The notes below the pieces were generated by a model. The model was not told where the DNA came from, ran no database searches, and worked only from the letters and a program-made list of their open reading frames with translations. From Letharia columbiana (Eukaryota > Ascomycota > Lecanoromycetes > Lecanorales > Parmeliaceae): a stretch of DNA of 64,000 nucleotides. The translations under genes and the position numbers were made by a program. The stretch spans positions 372,001 through 436,000 of the forward strand of contig NW_023501052.1 of NCBI RefSeq assembly GCF_014066305.1, given 5' to 3'. Every line of letters starts with the position of its first letter. The stretch's first letter is position 1. Below, piece after piece: positions 25,706 to 37,466 of the stretch.

Positions 25706-28042
25706 TTAATATTTTTTTAGAATTAAAAAATTAAATAGCTAGTTAAGAGTTTATTAATAAAGATTCTTAATTAAAAGTATTTATATTTATTATTATATCT
25801 TTTTAAATATAAATATAAAATAAATAATATTCTAAAAGTAAGCGATCTAATTAATATTCTAATTATCTTTCTAATAATTCTTTAAAAGAGAAAACGCGTA
25901 TAATAAATCGAAAGCGTAAAATAAAATCTTAAAAAAGATAAATTTATCTTATAAGATTCTTAGATCTAAATTATTAGAAGCTTAAAATAGATATCTATTA
26001 TTATATAAAAGCTAGAAAAAGTTTATTATTAATAATAATTCTTAACTATTCTAATTAGATTATTAAATTTAAAAAAATTCAATTAAAATTCGACTTTATA
26101 ATATTAAAAATTAGTATTAAATATTTTTATAAATAAGATTTCGAAAAAACGCGAAAACGCGCTAGTAAACTAGCCTATTTTTTTATTAGCGCGTTCTTAA
26201 ATTTTCTTATATTTTAGTCTTTTCTAATACTTTTTCTAATTATATTATCTTTTATAATAATATAATTCTACTTAAATTTTCTTATTATTTCTATTATAAT
26301 ACTAATATACTCTTTATAATATATTCTTTAATATCTTATAATAAGCTTTTTATATAAAAATTATCGTTATAATTATCTTAAATAAGAGTTTAATTAAATA
26401 AGTAAATTTATATATTTTCTATTATTTCTTAATATTATAAAAGCTAATATTATTAATAAAGATAATAACTTTAATTCGCTCTATTATATTATCTCTAAAG
26501 AAATAAAAATATTTTAAAAGCTTAAATAATAGTAAGATATAAAAAATAGTAGATAAATATTTTAAAAATAAGAATATAGTAAAGTCGCGTTAGTATTTAG
26601 TAAGTTTAAATATATATAAATTATTAAGAGTAATCTTAAGAAAATAAAATAATATAAATATAATAGCGAAATCTATAGCTAAAGAAAAAACTTCTAGCTT
26701 TCTTTAAATATTAAATAATTACTTCTAAAAAAAAGAAGAAAATAAAAGAGAGAATTATTCAAATATATTATATATAATTAATATACTTATTATAAATTCT
26801 AATTATTATTATAATTATTCTAATATCTTTCTAATATTATAGCTAATATTTACGTATAATATTTTATATATTATATTAAAGATAATAAACTTTATAAACG
26901 ATTAGATTCGTTAGATATAGTTTTAATTTTAGATTTTATTAAGAATATTAATATAAAGCGCGATAAGTAACTCGATATAAAGAAAGAAGATAAAGATATA
27001 ATTATCGATATATAATTAAATATTATTAATTAAAAGATTAAGCGATTTAAAAACTTCTTAACTTTTTTTAGAGAATATAAATTTTATAATAACGTTAATA
27101 GAAAAGATATAAATATAAAAGATTAAAGTATTTATCGATATCTTCTTACTATAATAACGAGTATAATAAACTATAATTAAATCTATTAGAAAGAAGATTA
27201 AATATCTAGAAATTTTCGAAGATATAATAAACTCTTAAAAGAATATTTATTTTTATTACGTAAGAGTCTTATATAACTTATAAAAATTTTCTTAAAAAAG
27301 AATCGCTAAAATAATATTTATTAATATAAGTTTTTCTCTATATTAATTTTAATTTTAATATTCTAATCTATATTTAAATAGACTCGTTATTTATATATTA
27401 ATCTTATTTATATTAAACTTACTTATTAATTATCTTTAATTATAAAGTTTAAAAAAGTTTACTATCTTCTTTTTTTATATATATTTTTTATTAGAATAAA
27501 ATATATAGTTCTTAGAAACTATATAGTATAGGCGCTTAAGAATAAAAAAGAATAAATATCGCTATTAGAATCGACTAGATAATAATCTAAGAATTATAAT
27601 ATAATAAGATATAAATTTATATTTAATAAGACGAGCGAAGAGATATAAGAGACTTTTAAGCTTATTAATATTAAATTAATATATAAGAATATCGCTAATA
27701 TATTTAAGCGATCTAAGTATTTCTATAAGAGTATAGATTATTTAAATCTAAAATCTTAATAAGCTAATTATATAATTCTAATTCTAGATTAAAAATAAGA
27801 ATATAAGTATTTTTCGCTATTATAATTATCTTTAAATAATAATAATTAAAAAGATAATTAGAATTCTCTATCGCTATAAAAATATATATCGCGATTTATA
27901 ATTTTTTATATAATAGATTCTTTTCTTAGCTAGATTATATTTAAAAGTCTTAAATAATAAGATATTATTTAATACGCGATTAGATATTTATATAAAAATA
28001 AGATATAAATTTTAATCTAATTAATAGACTTAATAAGAAAAA

Positions 28043-28731
28043 TAGAAGTAAGCTTTTAAGTAGATTAGATAAAATATAATAGATAAGCGATAAATAACTT
28101 CTAAGTCTAATTATTATTCTAATAAATAGATTTATATTTTAATAATATTATATAAAAAAAGTACGCGAGCGTAATTTAGAGAAAGTCTAGAGTTTTACTT
28201 TTCGCGTAAATTATTATATATATAAATAAAGATAAAAGCTTAGATTATAAGAGTATAAATAATATTAAAGCTAAATAAGATATAAGTATTAAAAATAATT
28301 CTATTATACGCGCTAATAATTAAATAAACTTTATCTTTTAAGCTATTTAAAAGCGCGATATAAAATTTAATAATAAGCTCTATTATAGTTTAGATATAAT
28401 AATATTAATATATTAACTAATTAATATCGAGCTATTATAAAAATCTTAAAATATTAAATATAATTATATCTAGAAGATAAAATTATAAATCTTTATTAAT
28501 ATATAATTAATTTAATATATAGTAATAAAAAATCTACTATAAAAGCTACGCTATCTAGATTAATATTTTAATCTTAATTATTACTCTTACTATTATATAA
28601 GTAATATAAAGCTATCTCTTATTTAAGTATATCTAATTTTTAATTCTAATTATTATTATAGATATCGTTAATTTATTCTAGAATTATTAAATATACTTTT
28701 ATATACTTTCTATATCTTACTCTTTTTTTAA
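28043..28731. repeat. Long direct repeat, copy 1 (~689 bp)
   Basis: Begins TAGAAGTAAGCTTTTAA and matches 30582-31267 over its full length in the same orientation with scattered differences. A pair of long direct repeats 2.5 kb apart could be LTRs of a RIP-mutated element or two insertions of one repeat. Confidence 0.85.
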
Positions 28732-30581
28732 TTAAATAGCGATTAAACTCTAAATTAAAATAAATACTTAGAAGAGAAAAGTTTATAAGTACTTAATTAT
28801 ATAATTTTATTTCTTTTATACTTTTTATAATTATTAGAATAATTAATAATATATAATTATATCTTATAATTATATTTATAATAATTAACTAATTTAATAA
28901 CTAAAGATAAATATATTCTCCTCTTTACTTTAAACGACTTAGCTAAGATAATTATAAGATTTAAATTCTTTTTCTATAATATAACTCGCTTTTTATATAT
29001 TATATAAAGATAAATATTTATTTAAATAGAGATTATTAGAGCTAATTATAAAGCGTAATAATAAAAGATTTACTCTTAAACTAACGAATTAGAAAGACTT
29101 CTATTATCTTATATAATACTTTAAAAATAAATCTTTAAATATAATAGCGCTTTAATAGATTTTAATTAAGTATAATTTAACAAATTAGATATTAAAAGAA
29201 AAGCTTTAAAATTATAAGATTAATTAATTTTTAATAATAATAAATCTCGCGTAAAGCTTAAGCTATAGCTCGCGTTAGTTATATATAATAAATATAATAA
29301 TAATTAAAAGAATATATTATCTAATTTTTATTAACACTTTAATATTATTAAAGTAAAGATAATATCTATTAAAGTAATAGCGATAGCGATTAAAGCGGCG
29401 ATAATATCTAATAAAGACTTTACTTTAACGCTATATCTAGCACTCTAGAATAATATTAGCTTTTTTTAAAGATCTATTAATAATAGATTAAGCGTATATA
29501 TAAGTTAAGCTCTTCGCGCGATCTATCTATATATTAGCTTAAAGTTATTAAAAGATAAAGAATAAATATATAACTTAATAACTATATTATACTTTTAATA
29601 TTATTATAATAATATTAAATTATTTAAATAGAAGTCTAATATATAAAGAAGATAGTTTAATAATAAGAAGAGTTAATATAAAAAAGAAAGTCTTAGAGAG
29701 AAAGAAGAGGGGAAGAAAAGCTTAGATATCTATCGCGTATATTAAATTTTTAGATTACTTTATATTATCTAGCTTAAATTAAATATTAATAAAACGCTTT
29801 CTCTTTAATTTTAAAGATTTAAATTTAAGCGAATTACATTTATTAAGCGTTATTATCTAATATAATCTTAGCTACTTTTATAATAATTATAATTATTATT
29901 ATAATTTATATAGATTAAAAGATAAAAGATTTAAAAGAGCGAGTTAGTAAGTAATTATTTTTATCTAATTTAGCTAGCGCTAAACTACTATAACTTATTA
30001 AAATTTTTATATATTTTATTCTTACTTTCTTATCTTTAAGTCTTACTATTCTTTATAGAAATAATTATTCTTTAAATTAAACTCTATAATAATATACTTA
30101 TAATAGCGCGATAATATATATTCTCTTTATTTCTAATATCGATACTTACTAGAATTAACGCACTTTTTAATAAAACAAGCTTTAATTAAAATTAAGAATA
30201 GCTTAATATTTGTAGATATTCGTATAAGCCCTTTAATTCTTTTATATATATTTATTAATTTATCTTTTTATAGTAATTAAAGTAGAAGAGATTAAGTCTA
30301 ATAATTTATTATAATAAATATTAAATATTAATAATAATAGCGATATTAAAGAGTCTTAATATAGATTAATTAGACGGCGATTAGACTCTTAATTAAAATA
30401 AAAAGCGAAGAATAAGCTTAATTAAAATAAAAATATTAAGAGATCGCGATAGCGAATAAATATATTTATATTTAAGAAGAAACTAATTAAAAAAGTAAAG
30501 AAAGTTAATATCTTAGCTATTAATTACGCTATAATTATTAAAAAGTATAAAATTAAATATATTAATATATCGTTATTATAA

Positions 30582-31267
30582 TAGAAGTAAGCTTTTAAAT
30601 AAATTAGATAAGATATAATAGATAAGCGATAAATAATTTCTAGTTCTAATTATTATTCTAGTAGACTTATATTTTAATAATATTATATAAAAAAAGTACG
30701 CGAGCGTAATTACGAAGAAGTCTAAAGTTTCGCTTATTGCGCGAATTATTATATATATAAATAAAGATAAAAGCTCAAATTAAGAAGAAAATAAATAATA
30801 TCGAAGCTAAATAAGATATAAGTATTAAGAATAATTTTATTATACGCGCTAATAATTAAGTAGATCTTATTTTTTAAGCTATTTAAGAGCGTAATATAGA
30901 ATTTAATAATAAGCGCTATTATAGTTTAGATATAATAATATTAACGCGCTAATTAATAAGTATCGAGCTATTATAAAAATCTTAAAATATTAAATATAAT
31001 TATATCTAAAAGATAAAATTATAAATCTTTATTTATATATAATTAATCTAGCGTATAATAATAAAAAGTTTACTATAAAAGCTACGTTATCTAAATTAAT
31101 ATTTTAATCTTAATTATTACTATCGCTATTATATAAGTAATATAAAGTTATCTCTTATTTAAGTATATCTAATTTTTAATTCTAATTATTATTATAAGTA
31201 TCGTTAATTTATTCTAGAATTATTAAATATACTTTTATATACTTTCTATATCTAATCTCTTTTTTTA
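30582..31267. repeat. Long direct repeat, copy 2 (~686 bp)
   Basis: Second copy of the 28043-28731 repeat. Both copies end in a similar TACTTTCTATATCTTAC/TCTAATCTC segment followed by a T run. Confidence 0.85.
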
Positions 31268-32984
31268 TATATCGCGAGAAGATAGCTTAAAGAAATATAG
31301 CTTATTATATTAAGCTACAATACTTTTAAGAGAATATTAAGAAATATATTAACTTTTCTAAATTAACGATTTAATAAAAAGGCTATAATTATAATATATA
31401 TAATTTTATATTAGATAGCGATATCGAAAATATATAATAGACGTATAAAATTATCGTCGACGACTTTAATTATAAAGTATCGGCGGATTTCGCGCGACTA
31501 ATATTAGAGAAAGATAAGCTTTTCTTATTATTAGTAGATATAGCTCGCTTTCTTTTATATATATAGAGTAATAAAATATAATTATATTTAATTCTATATC
31601 TTATTAATTTAGCGTAGTTATTAATTAGAATAATAATTAGAATATCTACTTCTAAATATAGAAATCTTAATCGAGATATTTTATATATATATTATTTTAT
31701 AATATAATATTATAGATATATTATATCGTAGAATATTTCGTTAAGATTTTATATTATATTAGATATAAAATTATATAAATCTTAATAACTTATAATTAAG
31801 AAGTTTATTTAAGTATAATATCGTAAGTATAATATCTTTACTAAGTCTATAAATTAATATCTTAGTAGAATAGTAGCTATTTGTAACAATTATTTAGAGT
31901 TTAGTTAAGCTTAAAAGTTTACGATTATCTATCTAATTTACATTATAGATACTTATTCTTAATTAATTTAAAGTATATAGCACGCGTATCTTATAATATC
32001 TCTATATTCTAATAATAAATACTATTTTATTTTTACTATTTTAGATATTAATTAGGTATAATCTATAAGAATATAATAGAGATTATAATCTATAGACTTT
32101 ATTATAATGAAGCTAGCTTATAAAATATTTAATTCTATTTCTTTCAAAATCTTCTTTACTATATTCATCGAATTCTAAGATTTCTACTATCTTTTATATT
32201 CTATATAAATAATTTCTTTAATAGCTTTTATAACTTCGAGGATTTATTTTCTTTTTTATAGTATTATTTCTTTTCTAGAAGTTAAGTAAGCTAAGTTACT
32301 CTTATTCTTTAAGAAACTATAACTATTTATATTATTAATTAAGGCCTCTTAATATAACTTATATTATTAAAAAATATATTTATATTTTTAAAAAATAGGT
32401 TATTAAAGTAGTTAAGTAATCTATTTCTTTAAATTAATCGAAAGTTTAAGATTTCTTAGAAATTATTAATATTATGCGTCGATAAGTAAAGAACTTCGTA
32501 GAAATCGCGAGATCTTTTTTTAAATTTATAAGAAAGATAAAATAGCGGTAAACTTAAGTAGAATAGCTATCCTTCGAGATCCTATATATTAAATATATTA
32601 TAAGAATAAGTATATACGATATTAACTTAAGCTAAATCGTTTATATATATATTAATATTTTCGATTTTATAGCTAGATATACAATTATATAGTATTATAT
32701 TTTTACACTATAAGAAGCTACTCTATTAAAAGCTTTATAATCTTAAAAGTCTATCGTAATAGAAAAGAATAAAAAGTATCTATCTTATACGATTCATTTA
32801 TCTTTAGTTTTACTTAAAAGAAATATCCTACTTATAAGCGAGAACTCTATATTATTATTATATTTTATAAAAAGTATAACTACTTATATAAGTACTCGTA
32901 TTAATCTACTATAATATATACTAATTATAAGTCTCTTATATACTTTCTTAACTTAGATCTTTATAAGAAAATCTATAGATATTG

Positions 32985-34130
32985 AATTAATAAACTTTGT
33001 CGCTTAAATCTTACTATTTAATATATATCTAGACCTCGAAATAAAGCTATTAATAGCTTATCGAGGATCTTATTTGATATTAAATACTTAGAGAATATTA
33101 TAATTACATAAGTATGATAGAAATTAGAGAATTATACTTAAAATAAATCTAGAAAAACGATAAGAATAGATTCGACTTATTTTTAATAGTACTTATTAAA
33201 TCGAAGTAACTTAAAATCGTTAATAGAGGCACGCTATATAGTATTTCTTCTTTCTTACTAAAAGCTATTTCTACTACGAAAGCTATAAAATCATCTATAA
33301 AAGTCTTTAATAAGATCGATAGAAATATTAAGATTTAAGTTAAAGCCTATCGCAGTAACGCCTAATTTAGCGAAATCTACGAATTCCTTATTATAGAATC
33401 TTCGATCTCTTACTACTACTCTACTTCGAAAAGCTTTTAAATATTAAATAATACGATATATCCTATAGATCTTTCGAGAAGATATATATTTATCTTATGT
33501 GCCGAAAGGAAAGATATTTACTATACTTCGAGAAGTTTATAACGAAAGCGGATACTAAGCTAAGACTAGTATCTTAATAAGACTATATAGCTGCTAATTG
33601 GCCTAGAAAAGTATAAGATATTAAGAAGTATATTACTAGATATCTTAAGTATATTAAATATAAACCTACTATTAGATCTTAGCCTTTATATTCTATTAAA
33701 GTTATATATCCTTTTTAGCTTATAGAAATAAATTTTATAGACTTACTTAAAACTATTAAAGTAGGATTTACTTTTATATTCGTAAAAGTCTACTATATAA
33801 GTAGATTTACGATTTTCTTTACTACTATATCTATTAATATAAAAAATATTATCTAGTATCTTAAGTTATTCTTTATTATATATAAAAAGTCTTATATCTA
33901 CTATCTCGATTGCGATTAGTATTTCTTTAATAATAAGTTAAAAGAATTCTTAAGATTTGAAGATATTGCTATTATGTATAGTTCTTCTAATACTTCTAAG
34001 AGTATAAAAATAGTCGAGATCTATAATAAACTTCTAAAAGCGGTGTTTCGTAAGGATTCTCTTTATATCGAATTAGAATGGAATTAGCGTTTATTAAAGA
34101 TTAAAGATTTAATTAATATATGAGTTATTA
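32985..34130 (+). mobile_element. Decayed Ty3/gypsy LTR-retrotransposon pol (RNase H end and integrase)
   Basis: Reading through stops, frame 1 near 33001-33069 gives the end of the RNase H region (YISRPRNKAINSLSRI, compare the usual G-x-x-N-x-x-AD-x-LSR). The same frame at 33496 gives YVPKGKIFTILREVYNESGY, the start of the integrase zinc-binding region. After a one-base shift near 33595 the integrase continues in frame 2: NWPRK at 33596, INFID with Asp at 33740, Asp at 33908, and Glu at 34016. The last two are separated by exactly 35 codons, the D,D-35-E spacing of retroviral-type integrases. In-frame TAA/TAG codons sit where Gln or Trp are expected, as RIP produces. No 3' LTR follows: the element is cut off at the border of the block. 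It is non-functional. Confidence 0.85.
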
Positions 34131-34225
34131 AGTACTTAGAAATCTCTTTTACTAGTATTCTTTTCGAATCGCTATTAAAAACTTTTATTAGTATATCTAT
34201 CTTATATATACTTTTTAAATATTTA

Positions 34226-34998
34226 GTTCGTATTAGGTTCGATTCCTAATGGCGCTGGTACAATGGTGTTGCGGTGCTTTTTATTTTCTCGGGAGAAATA
34301 AGAGGACAAATGTACGTCCAGAGGTAGAAGGATGACTTGGCTATCTATGACTGGTGCAGAGCCTGATATCTACCATGGTTAAGCCCCACTAGTCTTGTTG
34401 GCTAGGCAACCCCTATCAACTCGAGGTTGCGAGCAAAGATAGGTTGTATCTCCCTACAATTCGCGTCCGTCCGGAAATGGCTCTGGTAAACATACGCAGC
34501 GATTGTAACAGACTTCATACGTCATAATGAATCCAACTCCACCTCTAGAATTTCGTCTTGAACGTGAGCGCGGCAGCCCAATGCAGACCTGGCCTCGGCG
34601 ACTCGGATATGCACGCCCAATCTCGTTCAGCTCAGCCTCAGTCACGGATGATCTTGGCACAATGGGGATAGGCCCCAATGTAGTTGGAGAGCGCAAGTAT
34701 TCATCGAATGAGAAGGAGGTCCCTTCACTCGTAACAAAACAAGAAGTCTCTAATACGACCCTTCACCATAACTCTAAACATCACATCAAGAGCCTATAAG
34801 GTCTACCACTGCCGACTCAGCCTCATTGGCTGAAGCTGCCTCCAGCCGCGCCTGCGTCAAACCATACTCAAGGCTGGGACTTCCTTTACAGTCATGTCAG
34901 ACATCAAAGCGAAATCTGATGCATAAGTGGACGCCACCAAATCGGAATGGGTAGAATATAAGTACAGACCCTGATCCAAACTATTCGAGATCCGAGTC
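34226..34998. other. Right flank of the AT-rich block
   Basis: Base composition returns to normal within about 40 bases after 34,225. Short opposing frames at 34,450-34,800 have no recognisable features. No retroelement sequence is recognised beyond the border. Confidence 0.5.
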
Positions 34999-36226
34999 AT
35001 GGAAATTCATCCTATGAAGACTGAGGATGGCACATATGGCCCAGTAATCATCGAGTTGATACATACAACCCCCAAGGAAGCTCCGCCTTTAATAGGTATC
35101 TCGTATACTTGGAAGAGTTCGATGCGGAACTACACGGTGTCGACTACCAATAAAGAGGTCCTTTATATAGTTAGAAGTGTCCGGGATATACTGCAACGTC
35201 TTGATCCCAAGGGATCGGATCAATCTACCTACTTGTATCTGGACCGATCAACTGTGCATTAATCAGGCTGACGAGGGAATAAAGTGGCAGCAATTCCGGA
35301 TCATGAGGAGTATCCGCGAGCATGCCATGGGTACATTCGTCGTCCTTTGCAGGGTGGGCGATGCTATTGACGAGCTCCTGTTCATGACTGGGCAACTTGG
35401 AATCACGCCGTTGCGCTCCATCATTGGGCCTTGGTCTAGAAATCGCCTTGTCTTGTCAGGGGCATCCTTAGCTCTCTTCATTAACCCGGATTTGCGGAAG
35501 TCGCTGATGAGAGTAGTGAAGAACATGGTCTTCAGTAGAATTTGGGTATACCAAGGGATTTAGAATTCCAAGAGAGCAGTCTTGCTCGGCACTAAATATC
35601 TCATCAGCTGGGATAACTTCGCCACAGTCTTCATGCAATGCCTTCTATTAGAAGCACAAACGCCAGGGAATCGTCCTCTGGGTTCAAGCAGCGTGGCAGG
35701 TCTGAATCTCATCAACAATGACCGAATAAGTCTCTAGGTTGGAGAACATAAAGACTGGGTGTTCTTACAGACCGAAGCGCAGGGCCTTTTCCATTGTTCT
35801 GATTTTCGAGATATGGGTGTTGCGTTCAAGACTTTGGAGCTCCCGGAAATTTTCATCTTGGCAGCGATATACGGGCATTGGCACCTTTCGCGATGGTTGA
35901 TGGAACGCATGCCATCACGGGTACCTGATTGGTCAAGGGCACGAGACAGCATCCCGTTGTACTGGCCAATGAGCGCACCAGCTCTTAATGCTGCCAAGGG
36001 CTACAATCATGAGCCTATGGAGGATGAGGAAAATTGGGGGCTCCGTGTCAGGGGTAAGCAAGTGGACATCGTGAGAACACTTGTTGACCACAGGTTCGAG
36101 GAATTGAGAGAGGCGACAACGCGCCCAAGCTATGATTGCAGCAATGACTGCGACGTACTCTTTATATTCCTCCTATACTACCGATATTATTGTCGGACCC
36201 CCACCAGACGCAATCTTCTACGATGA
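34999..36226 (+). pseudogene. Broken HET-domain (heterokaryon incompatibility) gene with ankyrin-like tail
   Basis: From an ATG at 34999 the sequence reads a HET-type N-terminus (ISYTWKSS, then WTDQLCINQADEG). A one-base frame change is needed between about 35236 and 35245 to connect the two halves. The second frame then runs to 36226 but is cut by in-frame TAG codons at 35561 and near 35737; both could come from CAG by C-to-T change at CpA. Downstream text includes AAIYGHWHLSRWL, which resembles an ankyrin helix pair. HET proteins trigger cell death when genetically different hyphae fuse. This copy cannot make a full protein as read. It lies directly beside the AT-rich block, so mutation leaking from RIP-targeted repeats is a reasonable but unproven cause. 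Confidence 0.7.
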
Positions 36227-37466
36227 ATTGGTTTTCATGTTAACCCACTATGAGGAAATAATGGAAGACACTGAGCCCTCTCTATCACCGTGGACTTCCT
36301 CACGCGTTGTTTTTTATGCCTCGCACATATGGCGGTTCGCAGGGTGCTATGTCAAAAGTTGGGCAATGGAGCAGCATCTGTGACGAAGGCGCAGAGTCTT
36401 TGCCAAAGGTCCGGGTTTCGGACTTGCTCCTAAGCCAGCGAAGTGCGATGATGCGGTTTGTAAACTTTATGGTTCCAAAGTTCCTGTTGTCACTCGGAGG
36501 CTCGGCCGCTGCTACCGCGTGGTGGGGCAGTGCTACTGGCATGTTTGGATGTATGGAGACAATGTAAGCTGGTTAGAAGGAGAAGGCAATGTATTCAAAC
36601 TTGCGTGAGGAGACCCAATCGCTGGAGGAGGAATGCCACCATATGGGTTTTGCAAAACTCTTCCATACACCAAGCAGGTATTCAGATTGGCGAAGTCCAT
36701 CAGTAGACATTGGTTCCACACATCTATTTCCTTGCATCAATTGGCATCTACGCCCTTTTACCAGAAGCTAAATGTGATGAAAAGAAGGTATTGGTACAGC
36801 CAGCCAAAGGAGGGAGACCACCATGTAAGAGGATGGATCAAAAGTCAGGGCGCTGAACTTCATACCCTTAACGGTCGATTGTGGGCTTCACCCTCAACCA
36901 AACAGGCTCTTGTTCACCAATGGAAACCACAACATTTGAAGCACTGGGTAGCAAAAACAATTCTTGTCGATGTGAGCTGTTCCACGTCTTACAGATTGAT
37001 CCCGCTTCGACAGTCACTTTTTCCGGACATCTTGTCTGGCGGCAAGTTTTTCTCCGTGGGACTGGATTTTTAATGTTCGCTCTACCCATGACTTTTGACT
37101 CGTTCTTTTACGCTGATTCTCGGTATTGTTCAGGATAGGATTTTCTTACATGTCGGGATTTTTTTTGAGGTTTATCGTCCAACAGCGAGGTAGCACTCCT
37201 TAGTGCCTTTCGTGTTGATATCTTTAGGGACTCATACCGCTTCGACTGCCAAATTTTGGGCACCTAGGCTGGCCCGACAATGAATCGACCTTGCATCAGA
37301 AGCAACTGGCAAACCTGTTTTGCAAAGTATGTTTAATGTTTGGTGTAGAGTGGTATCTGAGCGCAGTCGCTGAACTAAAGATGCAAAGCAATTATGCTAC
37401 AGCCAGAGCAGGGAGATCATCACGCAAGAGCATAAGCAAGCGCTACGAAGCCTTCTCCTTCTCTCA
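36227..37466. other. Intergenic region with overlapping unassigned frames
   Basis: Plus-strand frames at 36307-36567, 36633-37073 and 36881-37138 overlap one another and may be further decayed parts of the HET gene or a lost neighbour. No domain is recognised. The last 300 bases are the 3' flank of the tRNA ligase gene. Confidence 0.4.

Larger units (their letters stand above)
12305..34225. repeat. 22-kb AT-rich, RIP-mutated repeat block
   Basis: Nearly the whole stretch consists of A and T, with about 10-20% G+C in lines counted by eye. CA and TG dinucleotides are almost absent over many kilobases, while CG, CT and GA persist. That is the expected end state of RIP, which converts CpA to TpA on both strands of duplicated DNA during the fungal sexual cycle. 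No open frame of gene length survives. Inside are several tandem and direct repeats (listed separately), a T18 run (18166-18183) and an A run (about 22640-22660). From about 31,850 rightwards CA and TG reappear at low frequency and retroelement coding becomes readable. The block is best explained as nested, heavily mutated transposons. A centromeric role is possible but unsupported by anything else here. Confidence 0.93.

Noticed and set aside
12305..34225. CRISPR-like arrays in the AT block
   Set aside because: The tandem repeats lack unique spacers and the genome is fungal; they are satellites.
34231..34250. tRNA T-arm-like sequence (GGTTCGATTCC with a 5-bp stem)
   Set aside because: The B-box and stem are perfect, but no matching acceptor, D-arm or anticodon arm lies upstream, and the segment is in frame with the decayed integrase. 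Probably chance.
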